A stretch of DNA of 64,000 nucleotides, taken from Actinoallomurus liliacearum (GTDB lineage: Bacteria > Actinomycetota > Actinomycetes > Streptosporangiales > Streptosporangiaceae). Of this stretch, positions 1-8,818 are shown one piece after another. Numbering within the stretch: the first letter of the stretch is position 1; the number at the start of each line of letters is the position of its first letter. Under the pieces are notes generated by a model. That model saw nothing but the letters and a program-made list of their open reading frames with translations, was not told the origin of the DNA and did no database searches. The stretch is from NCBI RefSeq assembly GCF_039542035.1, contig NZ_BAABHJ010000008.1, forward strand, positions 682,001 to 746,000, given 5' to 3'. A program made the position numbers and the translations under genes.

Positions 1-1
1 C

Positions 2-1174
2 GAGAACCGCAACGCCTTCATGGGCCTGCGCGGCATCGAGAACGGCGTCACCCGCTTCCACCAGGTCCGCGTGCCCGCGGCCAACCGCGTCGGCAAGGAG
101 GGCCAGGGCCTGAAGATCGCGCTGACCACGCTGAACACCGGGCGCCTGTCCCTCCCGGCCATGTGCGCCGGGGCGGCCAAGTGGTGCACCATGATCGCCC
201 GCGAGTGGTCGAAGGAGCGCGTCCAGTGGGGCCGCCCCGTCGGCGAGCACGAGGCCGTCTCCGCCAAGATCTCCTTCATCGCCGCGACGGCGTACGCGCT
301 GGAGGCGATGGTCGACCTGTCCAGCGCCCTCGCGGACGACGAGCGCAACGACATCCGCATCGAGGCCGCGCTGGCCAAGCTGTACGCCTCGGAGATGGCC
401 TGCCGCGTGGCCGACGAGCTCGTGCAGATCCGCGGCGGGCGCGGGTACGAGACCGCCGAGTCCCTGGCCGCGCGCGGCGAGCGCGGCGTCCCCGTCGAGC
501 AGCTCCTGCGCGACCTGCGCATCAACCGCATCTTCGAGGGCTCCTCGGAGATCATGCGGCTCCTCATCGCCCGTGAGGCGGTCGACACCCACCTGTCGGT
601 GGCCGGCGACATCATCGACCCCGACGCCGACCTGAAGGCCAAGGCCAAGGCCGTCGGCCGCGCCGGCGGCTTCTACTCCACCTGGTTCCCCACGCTCCTC
701 GCCGGGGCGGGGCAGCGGCCCGGGTCGTACGCCGAGTTCGGCCCGCTGGCCCGGCACCTGCGCTACGTCGAGCGCTCCTCCCGCAAGCTCGCCCGCTCGG
801 TGTTCTACGCCGCCGGACGCTGGCAGGGCGGCCTCGAACGCCGGCAGGGCTTCCTCGGCCGCATGGTCGACATCGGCGCCGAGCTGTTCGCGATGAGCGC
901 CGTGTGCGTCCGCGCGAAGGCCGACGACCGGCCCGAGGCGTACGAGCTGGCGGAGGCGTTCTGCGCCCAGGCGCGCGTCCGGATCGGCGAGCTGTTCGAC
1001 CGGCTGTGGCACAACACCGACGCCCTCGACGGCAGGCTGGCCCGGAAGGTCATGGACGGCCGCTACACGTGGATGGAGGAGGGCGTCCTGGACCCGTCCA
1101 TCCCCGGCCCGTGGATCGCCGAGCCCGAACCCGGCCCGAGCCGGCGCAAGAACGTCCGTCACACCGTCGCCTGA
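2..1174 (+). CDS. Acyl-CoA dehydrogenase, C-terminal part (5' end outside window)
   Basis: About 390 residues of a flavin-dependent acyl-CoA dehydrogenase, the first oxidative step of acyl-CoA beta-oxidation. The frame is open from base 2, so the gene begins upstream of the window. The family shows in the conserved sequence around GRLSLPAMCAG, the helical domain motif IRGGRGYETAES, and FEGSSEIMR, which belongs to the ACAD C-terminal catalytic fold. About 190 residues follow this fold, as in the longer (about 600-residue) VLCAD/FadE-like members. The gene ends 150 bp before the first sigma factor. The substrate chain length cannot be read from this fragment. Confidence 0.9.
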   Translation, partial: ENRNAFMGLRGIENGVTRFHQVRVPAANRVGKEGQGLKIALTTLNTGRLSLPAMCAGAAKWCTMIAREWSKERVQWGRPVGEHEAVSAKISFIAATAYALEAMVDLSSALADDERNDIRIEAALAKLYASEMACRVADELVQIRGGRGYETAESLAARGERGVPVEQLLRDLRINRIFEGSSEIMRLLIAREAVDTHLSVAGDIIDPDADLKAKAKAVGRAGGFYSTWFPTLLAGAGQRPGSYAEFGPLARHLRYVERSSRKLARSVFYAAGRWQGGLERRQGFLGRMVDIGAELFAMSAVCVRAKADDRPEAYELAEAFCAQARVRIGELFDRLWHNTDALDGRLARKVMDGRYTWMEEGVLDPSIPGPWIAEPEPGPSRRKNVRHTVA

Positions 1175-1248
1175 GGGCACCTGCCGAGATCCCCGGCCGG
1201 CCGCCGCGCCGTACGATGCGGCGACCGCCGGGGATCGCTCATGTGGCG

Positions 1249-1279
1249 GGGAAAGCGTTCGGGACTTCGTCGGAGTACC
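1249..1279 (+). promoter_or_regulatory. Putative ECF-type promoter of sigma/CU044_5270 cassette 1
   Basis: GGGAAAG at 1249-1255 is followed by exactly 17 bases and then GAGTACC at 1273-1279, about 50 bases before the sigma start. The same arrangement (GGGAAAG, 17 bases, TGATACC) precedes the second sigma cassette at 22501-22531. Shared spacing and sequence suggest recognition by the same or closely related sigma factors, possibly autoregulation. The assignment is inference. Confidence 0.5.
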
Positions 1280-1327
1280 GGTGACAGATCTCGCTCACCG
1301 GAAGGTGCCCACGATGGACGACCGACC

Positions 1328-1873
1328 ATGAAGGGCGTGCGGGTCGCCGAGCCCGCCGTACGCTCACCCGACGCGTTCGCGGCGCTCTACGACGAGCACT
1401 TCCCGTCGATCTACAACTATGTCGCGAGCCGGCTGGGCCGCGACGTGGCCGACGACGTCGCCGCCGACACGTTCGTCATCGCCCTGCGCAAGCACGGGGG
1501 TTACGACCCGGAGAGGGGCGCCGTACGGCCCTGGCTCTTCGGCATCGCGACGAGGCTCGTCGCGCAGCACCGGCGGCAGGAGACGCGCCGGTACCGCGCC
1601 CTGGCCAAGGTCGGCCGGGAGGAGATCACCGACAGCCACGAGAACCGGGTGATCAACTGGGTGCGCGCCGAGGGCCTCCAGCCCCGCCTCGCCACGGCGC
1701 TGGCCGCACTCCCGCACGGCCAGCGCGACGTCCTGCTGCTCAGCGCGGTCTCCGAGCTCTCGCACGAGGAGATCGCGCAGGCGCTCGGCATCTCGTACGG
1801 AACGGTCGGCTCGCGGCTGAGCCGGGCCCGCAAGAAGGTGCGCTCCGCACTCGGGGAGGACAACGATGAATGA
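1328..1873 (+). CDS. RNA polymerase ECF sigma-70 family sigma factor (cassette 1)
   Basis: A 181-residue extracytoplasmic-function sigma factor. Region 2 covers roughly residues 15-85 (YDEHFPSIYNYVASR, then DVADDVAADTFVIALR and WLFGIATRLV). Region 4 covers about 120-175 (LPHGQRDVLLLSAVSELSHE, then IAQALGISYGTVGSRLSRAR), with a clear helix-turn-helix. ATG 1328 was chosen because homology starts just after it; an in-frame ATG at 1241 would lie upstream of the putative promoter. A five-codon open frame (ATG 1314 to TGA 1331) overlaps the start and has the better GGAAGG site. The stop overlaps the next gene by 8 bases, so the pair is probably translationally coupled. Its signal is unknown. Confidence 0.88.
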   Translation: MKGVRVAEPAVRSPDAFAALYDEHFPSIYNYVASRLGRDVADDVAADTFVIALRKHGGYDPERGAVRPWLFGIATRLVAQHRRQETRRYRALAKVGREEITDSHENRVINWVRAEGLQPRLATALAALPHGQRDVLLLSAVSELSHEEIAQALGISYGTVGSRLSRARKKVRSALGEDNDE

Positions 1874-2957
1874 CGAGCGCATGATCCGCAGCCTCCTGCG
1901 GGAGGCTCCGCCGTCCGCCGACGTCGTCGCCGAGGGCCGGCGCCGGCTGTACGCCGCGCCGCCGCGCCGTCGGCGGTGGCGGGTACCCGGGCTGGGCATC
2001 GCCGGGCTGGGCCTGGCGGCCGCCGCCACGGCCGCCGTGGTCGCCGTCACCGCGAGCGGCCCGCCGCCCGCGTCGGAGCACGCGCCGCCGAAGGCGATGA
2101 CCGCCCGGCAGGTGCTCCTCGCGGCCGCGGAGAAGGCGGCCGGCGAGCCGGTCGGACGGTACTGGCACACTCACGTGATCAGCGGCCAGGCCTACCACGT
2201 CGCGAAGGGCGACTACGTGATCGACGGCGCCCGGCACGAGCTCGACCAGTGGACCGCGCGCAGCGCCGAGGACGACGACGTCTTCCGCAGCCGGTTCGCC
2301 GGTGCGATCCCGCAGACGGCGGCCGACCGGGCGGCCTGGCGGCGGGCCGGTTCGCCGACGGTCTGGCGCGTTCTCTCGAACGGCCAGTACATCCGGCAGA
2401 CCGCCGCCCCGGACCGGTGGGATCTCGTCCGGATGACACCCGCCGAGAAGAACGGCTACGAGAAGCTGGTCGCCCGCGCACGTAAGCAGTGCGCCGGTCA
2501 CCCGCAGGGCTGCCCGCAGCAGCAGCTCACCCAGGCCCAGCGGGAGGCGCTCGCCGACGACCCGGCGGCGCTGCGGCAGCGGCTGCTCACCACCTCGGGC
2601 AAGGGCGGTCCGAGCAACGTCCTCGCCCAGGCCGGCGACTTCCTCGCCCAGCCCGGCTCGCCGAAGCTCAACGCGGCCGTCTTCCGCGTCCTGGCGGACA
2701 CGCCGGGCATCCGCAACGCCGGGTCGGTGACGGACCTTCGGGGACGGACCGCGATCGCGCTCACGGCACGCGCCACGGATACCAGTGGCGTGTTCGACAC
2801 CCAGCTTCTGCTGCAGCCCGGCACGTACCGCGTGCTGGGCACCCAGACCGTGCTGGTGGCGGGCCGGGGGGCCGAGACGGCGGGGATCAAGCCGGGCACC
2901 GTCTACACGGAGCAGCTCTTCCTCGAGATGGGCTGGACGGACTCCGCTCCGCGCTGA
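1866..2957 (+). CDS. CU044_5270 family protein, probable sigma-associated membrane protein (cassette 1)
   Basis: A 363-residue protein always found next to a sigma factor in related actinomycetes. Residues 1-40 are cytoplasmic and basic (PPRRRRWRV), 41-63 are one transmembrane helix, and the rest is probably extracytoplasmic. Family landmarks are RYWHTHVISGQAY, AWRRAGSP and a C-terminal segment ending MGWTDSAPR. The layout resembles an anti-sigma factor (short inner domain, one membrane segment, outer domain). No zinc-binding anti-sigma motif (HxxxCxxC) is present, so an anti-sigma role is inferred from context only. It starts inside the end of the sigma gene and is followed by a strong terminator hairpin. 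Paralogues lie at 23118-24311 and 39420-40598. Confidence 0.8.
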   Translation: MNDERMIRSLLREAPPSADVVAEGRRRLYAAPPRRRRWRVPGLGIAGLGLAAAATAAVVAVTASGPPPASEHAPPKAMTARQVLLAAAEKAAGEPVGRYWHTHVISGQAYHVAKGDYVIDGARHELDQWTARSAEDDDVFRSRFAGAIPQTAADRAAWRRAGSPTVWRVLSNGQYIRQTAAPDRWDLVRMTPAEKNGYEKLVARARKQCAGHPQGCPQQQLTQAQREALADDPAALRQRLLTTSGKGGPSNVLAQAGDFLAQPGSPKLNAAVFRVLADTPGIRNAGSVTDLRGRTAIALTARATDTSGVFDTQLLLQPGTYRVLGTQTVLVAGRGAETAGIKPGTVYTEQLFLEMGWTDSAPR

Positions 2958-2968
2958 GCCGCCGGGAT

Positions 2969-3010
2969 GATCCCTGCGGTCGGCCGTTCCGGCGGCCGGC
3001 CGCAGGGATC
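2969..3010. terminator. Strong hairpin terminator after cassette 1
   Basis: The arms GATCCCTGCGG (2969-2979) and CCGCAGGGATC (3000-3010) are perfectly complementary. Inside them is a second perfect stem, GGCCG with CGGCC, around a six-base loop. It begins 12 bases after the stop codon. It lacks a T-run, as is usual for actinobacterial intrinsic terminators. Confidence 0.75.
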
Positions 3011-3044
3011 AGCCCGTGGACCGGTTACACCGCTCGCACCCCTC

Positions 3045-3073
3045 TTGGCGGTGCGTGACCGCTCTGGCAGTAT
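3045..3073 (+). promoter_or_regulatory. Promoter for a leaderless STAND/HEPN operon
   Basis: TTGGCG (3045-3050) and CAGTAT (3068-3073) are separated by 17 bases. The -10 hexamer ends six bases before ATG 3080, so transcription should start at the start codon and give a leaderless mRNA. No Shine-Dalgarno sequence is present. This supports ATG 3080 as the true start. Confidence 0.55.
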
Positions 3074-3079
3074 CCCGGC

Positions 3080-6000
3080 ATGGGGACGCCGGAGGCAGGA
3101 CTCAGGGCATGGTTGATCGGCCTGGACGATCGGTCGCTACGGGCGTTACTGCTTCTCCCCGGCCCGCTGCCGACGCTCTCGGGCATCGGCGCCGCCCGCA
3201 ACGGCGCCGCGCTGCGCGTGGGGCGCCGTGAGCTGCGCTCCGCCCATGTGGCGCTGAACCGTGCCCAGAGCCGCGAGCTCGAAATGATGGCCGGAGCCGC
3301 TGTCGCGTACGCGGCGTACACCCTGCAAGAACACTTCGGCTACTCGGAGTCGGAGGTCGCCGGACCCGACCTGCCGACGCTCACCGCGATGTTAGAGCGC
3401 CTCGAACCCGTTCTGGCCCGGCTGACCATGTACGGCATCGTCATCCGCGAGGCACCGGCGAGCCGACTGGTACGAGAGCACTGGGACGAGCTCCTCGAGG
3501 CCGCTGCCGGGCCGGGCGAACCCGGCGGGCCCGGTGGGTCCGCGCAGGACGAACACGACGAGCAGGGCGAGACCGCCTTGCACGGGCTTCCTTCATCGAC
3601 GCCGCCGGAGCGGACCGCGGAAACGGAAGAGGACGACGCTGTGCCGGACGAGACCACCGGAGCCGACCTGACCGCCGCGGCCGAGGCGCTTCGCGCTCGG
3701 GCGGACTCTCTGGCGATGACACTGGACCAGGCGGCGGCACGGGTCCGCGCCGGTTCCCGGGTCCCGGACGAGCTCGTGGACGAGCTGTCCGCGTGGTCGT
3801 CGGAACGGACGGGCCTGGCCACCCGGCTCGCGGAGGCCGGTCGCCCCTGGTCGGACGAGGAGGACTTCGCGGAACTGCGCCGGCTCATCGCGGAGATTCG
3901 GGCCGAGGAGGACGCGAAGACCAGGCGGGCCAAGGAACTTGCCGGGTTGCGCGTCCAACATGAGCAGCTCTCCGGGGCCCTCGCGACGGCGTCGCCGGGC
4001 GCACCTCATCTCGGACCGCTTCGCGAGTCCCTCTCCCTGCTGGAAGACCGGATATCCGCCCTGCTCGGCGGAGTGACCGCGGCCGACGTGGCCCCCGCGG
4101 ACGAGCGCGCGCCCGCTCCAGAAGGTCCAGCCGCCGATCCTCCCGGGCCATCCCAGGCCGGCGAACAGGCGGAGAGCCCGCAGACGTCCGCCATCCTCGA
4201 TGAACCGGTGGCGACGCCGACCGCCCCGCAGACGTCCGCTGCCCTCGACGAACCGCCCGCCGCACCCGGCGAACCGGAGCCCGCGCCCGTGGGGCGCGTG
4301 GACGAGTACCCGCCCGGTACCGCGTCCGCGGCACCGCACGACGAGGATGCGCACCCGTCCGGCACCGGGTCCACGACGCCGCACGACGAGGAGGTCGCGG
4401 CCGCGCCCTCCGGCCCGTCACCCCGCGCGGCAGAACCCGCCTCGGGTGAGGAGCAGCCGCCGGAGACGGAGTTCCTGCCCTGGCGGCCCCTCGCCGCGAC
4501 GGCCGACACCGCGCATCCGGTGACGCAGGACTCACCGGTGGCGCGGCTCGTGCGGGAGGGCCGGTTCCAGGAGGCCTACTGGCTGACCGTCGGCTCGAGC
4601 GAGAAGACGCATCGGGCCGACTGCCTGGCCTTCTCCGACGCCGCCTTCTCGTGCGGCGGTGAGGATGAGGCGACCGCGGTGTTGACCGGCTTCGTGCCGG
4701 ATGTCGACGCACTCCGGTCCGACCGGTCGGCGCTCGTGCTGACCGCCGCCGCGTCCGTACGGGCGGGCATGCTCGTCGGCTGGCAGAACGACTTCCTCCT
4801 TCAGACCGACCTGTCGACCATGATCTCCGGTCCGTGGGGACGGTTCCTCGAGAGCGCCGTCGGCGTACTGCGCCATTTCGAACAGATCGATCCCGTGGGG
4901 GACGGGCTGAGCACCACCAGGGAGCCGGTGCTCACCCGGGAGCGCCTGGGGGACGAGGCCACCGAGCTCGTGACCGACCTGCCGCGCCAGCGGGTCGGGT
5001 ACGCGCGCGCCACCCACGTCCGGACGCGGCTGCTCCGCCAGGAACAACCCCTCGGGAAGGCCCTGACCGTCATCCGCGCCTGGGCCGACGGTCAGGCCGA
5101 CGCGGCGGCGCTCGAAACGGTCTGGGAGCTGTTCCGCAAGCGCGGCTCGGCGGAGCGCATGATCGAGGAGGCGGACGCGGCGATCCGTACTCCGAAACAG
5201 GCCAAGGAACCGATCGAGGCGGCGGCGAAACGGGCGCTGCTGCGCAGCATCGATCAGGTGTCCGACCTGCTCTCCCGGGCTCGGGCCCTGGCCGCGCCCG
5301 CCGTCGGCGACCGCGCCGACTGCATCACGGCCCTGCGCCGGTCCCTGGAGCAGGTCCGCGACGTGGCACCGCTGCCGGGTGTCGATGGAGCCGCCCTCAT
5401 GCGGCTGCGCACCTGGCTGCTCGGCGCGGACCGGCCCATCGTCCCGGTGCCCGTCCTGGAGGCCGAGGCCGGACAGCCCGACGGGCAGCCGGGCGCGGAG
5501 TCGCTGCTGGCGGCACCGGACCTGCCGCGTTCGCACGAAGGCGCGCCCCTCCCCGACGCGGACGGGTTCACCGACGCTCTCCTGGCACTGCTCGATCCCG
5601 TCGACAGCCGCGCGGTGCTGCGCGCCTACTCCCAGAACGGCGACCTCCACCTGGCCGACGCCTTCGTGGCCGCCCTCGAACGCGACCTGGTTCCGTGCGT
5701 GCCGGCGGGCCGCGACGCGATTCCGGGCGACTGGCGTCAGTCGCGCGAGATCGAATGGGCACGCTGGTCGAACCGGCACCGCGAGACCCACCGGGCCGCG
5801 GCGGGCCTGCTGGCCGAGCTGCGCACCCAGCAGAACCTCAGCCCGGAGACGGAACGCGACTACGCCGGACGGCTCGAGCAGTTGGGACGGCCCGCGCCGG
5901 AGGGGGCCTTCGGCGGCACGATCGACCAGATCCGCGCGCTCCAGGAGGAGCTGCGTTCGCGGGTCGACGAGTACGTCGAACGACTGCGGGGCAGCCTCAG

Positions 6001-8818
6001 CGCGCTCAACCTGCACGCGGACGAGCGGGAGCGGCTCACCGCACTGCTCGACGCGGGTGACACCGTGACCGCCGAAGAGTGCCTCGCGCTGCTGCGCAAG
6101 GGTGACCCCCTGCCCGATTGGAGCGGTACCGACTGGGGTGCGGAGCTCGCCGCGTTCACCGCCGGGCTGGAGCTCGACACGGCGGTCAAGACCGGCCAGG
6201 GTTACTCCGCCCGGTCCTGGGCCGATCACTTCCTCGGCGGGCAGCCGCTGACGTCCGGCGCCGAGGTCGCGCTCGACGCCTGGGACGCGCTGTGCGATCC
6301 GACGAAGCGGGGCTCGGAGTGGCAGCGGCACGTGCCCTCGGTGCTGCGCCTGCTCGGCCTGGAGTGCGAACAGACGCCGGTACGCGACGACCGCCGGGTG
6401 CGCGGCCTGCTCCGCCTGACCGCCCGCGCGACGCCGATCGAGTCGGCGCCCGGCTACGTCGCCGCGCTCGGCTCCGCGGCCTCCGCCTACACCATCCTGG
6501 TGGTCTCGGACGAGCAGCGCGGGCGGAGCCCGCTGGACCTGCTCGACAGCGGCGACACGGGTGCCTGCCTCATCATCTACCTCTACCCTCTCGGCCTCGG
6601 TGGCCGCCGGGCGATGGCGGAGAAGGTGCGCACGTCGTCCCAGCAGGCGCTCGTGGTGGATCCGGCCGTCTTCGGGTGGGTCGCCGCGCGGTCGCCTCGT
6701 TCCTTCCGCGCGGCTCAGCGGCTGACCCTGCCCTGGACGGCCTTCACCCCGTACACCCCGTTCGTCGCCGGGCTCGTGCCGCCGGAGGTCTTCTACGGCC
6801 GCGGGCAGGAGATGGCGACCGTCACCGACCCGCTCGGCGCCCTCTTCCTGTACGGCGGACGCCAGCTGGGCAAGTCGGCGCTGCTCCGCAAGGTGGAGGC
6901 GACGTTCCCCGACACTCCCGAGCGGAAGGCGATCTACCTCGACCTGAAGGCGCGCGGGGTCGGCGAGGCCGAGCCGGCCGAGCGCATCTGGCCGGTGCTC
7001 GCCGGTGAGCTGCAACGCGTGGGGGTCCTCGGCCGCAAGGTCTCGCCCGAGGCCGGGCCGGACGTGATGCTGAGCCAGGTGCACCGCTGGTTGGAGGAGA
7101 ATCCCCAGCGGCGGATCCTGGTGCTCGCCGACGAGGCGGACGCCTTCCTGACCGCCGACTCGAAACCCGTGCCCGGTCGCGGCGGCGACGGAACGTTCGC
7201 CAACGTCGTCCGGCTCAAGGGCCTCATGGACCGCACCGACCGGCGCTTCAAGATCGTGTTCGCGGGCCTGCATCAGGTCCAGCGCTTCAGCCACCTGTCG
7301 AACGTGCCGCTCACGCACGGCGGGCCCGACGTGCTGATCGGACCGCTGAAACCGGCCGAGGCGCAGCGCCTGGTGGTCGAGCCGATGGCCGCCTTCGGCT
7401 ACCGCTTCGAACGCCCCGAACTCGTCTGGCGGGTTCTCGCCGCGACGAACTACCAGGCGTGCCTCGTCCAGATCTTCTGTGACCGGCTCGTCGCGGCGCT
7501 GCGCGAGAAGCCGCTGGGGTCCGCGCAGTGGCCGATCGCCGTGACCGACGAGGACGTCCGCGCGGTCGCCAGCTCCGCGCAGGTCCACCGCCACATCGCC
7601 GAGCGGCTCCGGATCACGATCAATCTCGAGGACCGCTACCGCGTGCTGGCCCTGGTGATCGCGCTGCGCAGCCAGGCGGACGGCTTCGCCCGCGGCTACA
7701 GCGCCGACGAGCTGCTGAGCGCCGCCAAGCAGCACTGGCGGGAGGGTTTCAGCTCGCTCACCGCCAGCGACGTACGGATCTACCTGGACGAGATGGTCGG
7801 ACTCGGTCTGCTCATCCAGCAGGCCGACCGGCGGCGTTACGCCGTACGCAGCCCGAACGTCGTGCACATGCTCGGCACCCGCGAAGACCTCGAGCTCGAG
7901 CTGCGGCAGACCGAGTTCGACCTGCCGTACGACTACAACCCCCGCTTCTCCCGGCGCCTGGTCGGACAGGACAAGGAGGGCATCGCCCGCTACAGCCCGC
8001 TGACCGAGGACCAGCTGCATCTCGCCACCGGCCGGGGACTGTCGGCCGTCTGCCTGACCACCGCGTTCGCCCCCGCCCTCGTCAAGGAGGCGGTGCGGTC
8101 CTATTCCGACGCCCGGGGCCTGCGCGTGCGCGTCGCCGGGGCGGACGACCTGGCCGACGTGCTGGCCAACGACGCGCGGGACCGCAAGCCGAGCATCGTC
8201 CTGGCCGATCTGCACGGCTGCGCGAAGGCGGAGCTGGAGAGCTGCGTCGAACGGCTCGGCCGGCACACCTCGCCGGACGACCCGCACCGGGCCGCCGTGC
8301 TCCTGGTCGATCCCGTGACGTGGGACGGCCGGCAGGACGAATCGGTCACCAGCGTGGTGCACCCGCAGCGGTGGAACGCCGACAGCCTGCGGGCCTGGCC
8401 CGAATGTCCCTTCGACACGCCGGACAAACGCCGGAACCTGGTCGAGGTCACCGGAGGGTGGCCGAAGCTGGTGGAGCGCACGGTGCACCGCACCTCCCGC
8501 CAGGGGGCCACGCTGAAGACGGCGCTGGACGAGATGCTCCTGTACACGGGACGGATCGAGTTCGCCCGCGCCCACCTGGAGGACGTGCAGCTCGACGACC
8601 GGCAGATCGAGCTGCTCTCCGAATGGACCGCGTACCTGGAGCCGGGCGAGGCGTCCAGCCCCGCCGACATCGCCTCCGTCACCGGCCTCGGCCTGGAGCA
8701 GGTCCACGCGCTGACGCGGCGGCTGGTCGAGCACGGCGTGCTCGACGACGGGGACGACGGGTACACGCTCGACTGGGTGACCTTCCGCACGCTCGCGTCA
8801 CTGCGGAACTCTTCGTGA
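3080..8818 (+). CDS. Very large STAND/AAA-type ATPase, candidate defence or conflict-system sensor
   Basis: A 1912-residue protein I cannot match to a named family. In order: a helical N-terminal region (1-150), perhaps winged-helix-like; a coiled-coil-rich stretch (about 200-330); a Pro/Ala/Glu-rich linker with short internal repeats (330-480); a long helical region (480-1200); and an AAA/STAND ATPase (about 1230-1500) with Walker A GGRQLGKS at 1259-1266, Walker B ILVLADE ending at Glu1352, and the downstream motif LKPAEAQRLVVEPM. A second ATPase-like module (about 1620-1800, VTGGWPKLVERTVH) lacks a P-loop. A winged helix ends the protein. Two TTA leucine codons (L23 at 3146, L105 at 3392) are unusual in such GC-rich DNA. 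It overlaps the next gene by four bases (GTGA). By analogy with STAND proteins it may sense an invader and oligomerise; this is inference. Confidence 0.8.
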   Translation: MGTPEAGLRAWLIGLDDRSLRALLLLPGPLPTLSGIGAARNGAALRVGRRELRSAHVALNRAQSRELEMMAGAAVAYAAYTLQEHFGYSESEVAGPDLPTLTAMLERLEPVLARLTMYGIVIREAPASRLVREHWDELLEAAAGPGEPGGPGGSAQDEHDEQGETALHGLPSSTPPERTAETEEDDAVPDETTGADLTAAAEALRARADSLAMTLDQAAARVRAGSRVPDELVDELSAWSSERTGLATRLAEAGRPWSDEEDFAELRRLIAEIRAEEDAKTRRAKELAGLRVQHEQLSGALATASPGAPHLGPLRESLSLLEDRISALLGGVTAADVAPADERAPAPEGPAADPPGPSQAGEQAESPQTSAILDEPVATPTAPQTSAALDEPPAAPGEPEPAPVGRVDEYPPGTASAAPHDEDAHPSGTGSTTPHDEEVAAAPSGPSPRAAEPASGEEQPPETEFLPWRPLAATADTAHPVTQDSPVARLVREGRFQEAYWLTVGSSEKTHRADCLAFSDAAFSCGGEDEATAVLTGFVPDVDALRSDRSALVLTAAASVRAGMLVGWQNDFLLQTDLSTMISGPWGRFLESAVGVLRHFEQIDPVGDGLSTTREPVLTRERLGDEATELVTDLPRQRVGYARATHVRTRLLRQEQPLGKALTVIRAWADGQADAAALETVWELFRKRGSAERMIEEADAAIRTPKQAKEPIEAAAKRALLRSIDQVSDLLSRARALAAPAVGDRADCITALRRSLEQVRDVAPLPGVDGAALMRLRTWLLGADRPIVPVPVLEAEAGQPDGQPGAESLLAAPDLPRSHEGAPLPDADGFTDALLALLDPVDSRAVLRAYSQNGDLHLADAFVAALERDLVPCVPAGRDAIPGDWRQSREIEWARWSNRHRETHRAAAGLLAELRTQQNLSPETERDYAGRLEQLGRPAPEGAFGGTIDQIRALQEELRSRVDEYVERLRGSLSALNLHADERERLTALLDAGDTVTAEECLALLRKGDPLPDWSGTDWGAELAAFTAGLELDTAVKTGQGYSARSWADHFLGGQPLTSGAEVALDAWDALCDPTKRGSEWQRHVPSVLRLLGLECEQTPVRDDRRVRGLLRLTARATPIESAPGYVAALGSAASAYTILVVSDEQRGRSPLDLLDSGDTGACLIIYLYPLGLGGRRAMAEKVRTSSQQALVVDPAVFGWVAARSPRSFRAAQRLTLPWTAFTPYTPFVAGLVPPEVFYGRGQEMATVTDPLGALFLYGGRQLGKSALLRKVEATFPDTPERKAIYLDLKARGVGEAEPAERIWPVLAGELQRVGVLGRKVSPEAGPDVMLSQVHRWLEENPQRRILVLADEADAFLTADSKPVPGRGGDGTFANVVRLKGLMDRTDRRFKIVFAGLHQVQRFSHLSNVPLTHGGPDVLIGPLKPAEAQRLVVEPMAAFGYRFERPELVWRVLAATNYQACLVQIFCDRLVAALREKPLGSAQWPIAVTDEDVRAVASSAQVHRHIAERLRITINLEDRYRVLALVIALRSQADGFARGYSADELLSAAKQHWREGFSSLTASDVRIYLDEMVGLGLLIQQADRRRYAVRSPNVVHMLGTREDLELELRQTEFDLPYDYNPRFSRRLVGQDKEGIARYSPLTEDQLHLATGRGLSAVCLTTAFAPALVKEAVRSYSDARGLRVRVAGADDLADVLANDARDRKPSIVLADLHGCAKAELESCVERLGRHTSPDDPHRAAVLLVDPVTWDGRQDESVTSVVHPQRWNADSLRAWPECPFDTPDKRRNLVEVTGGWPKLVERTVHRTSRQGATLKTALDEMLLYTGRIEFARAHLEDVQLDDRQIELLSEWTAYLEPGEASSPADIASVTGLGLEQVHALTRRLVEHGVLDDGDDGYTLDWVTFRTLASLRNSS

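Noticed and set aside
4532..8734. A 1400-codon open frame antisense to the STAND ATPase
   Set aside because: It mirrors the codon positions of a strongly supported gene on the other strand, has no recognisable domains and no promoter or ribosome-binding site. High GC content makes such antisense frames common here.
7528..8814. Upstream extension of the HEPN-protein frame inside the ATPase gene
   Set aside because: The sequence before 8815 is an Arg/Pro-rich shadow of the ATPase gene. The GTGA overlap gives a natural start.
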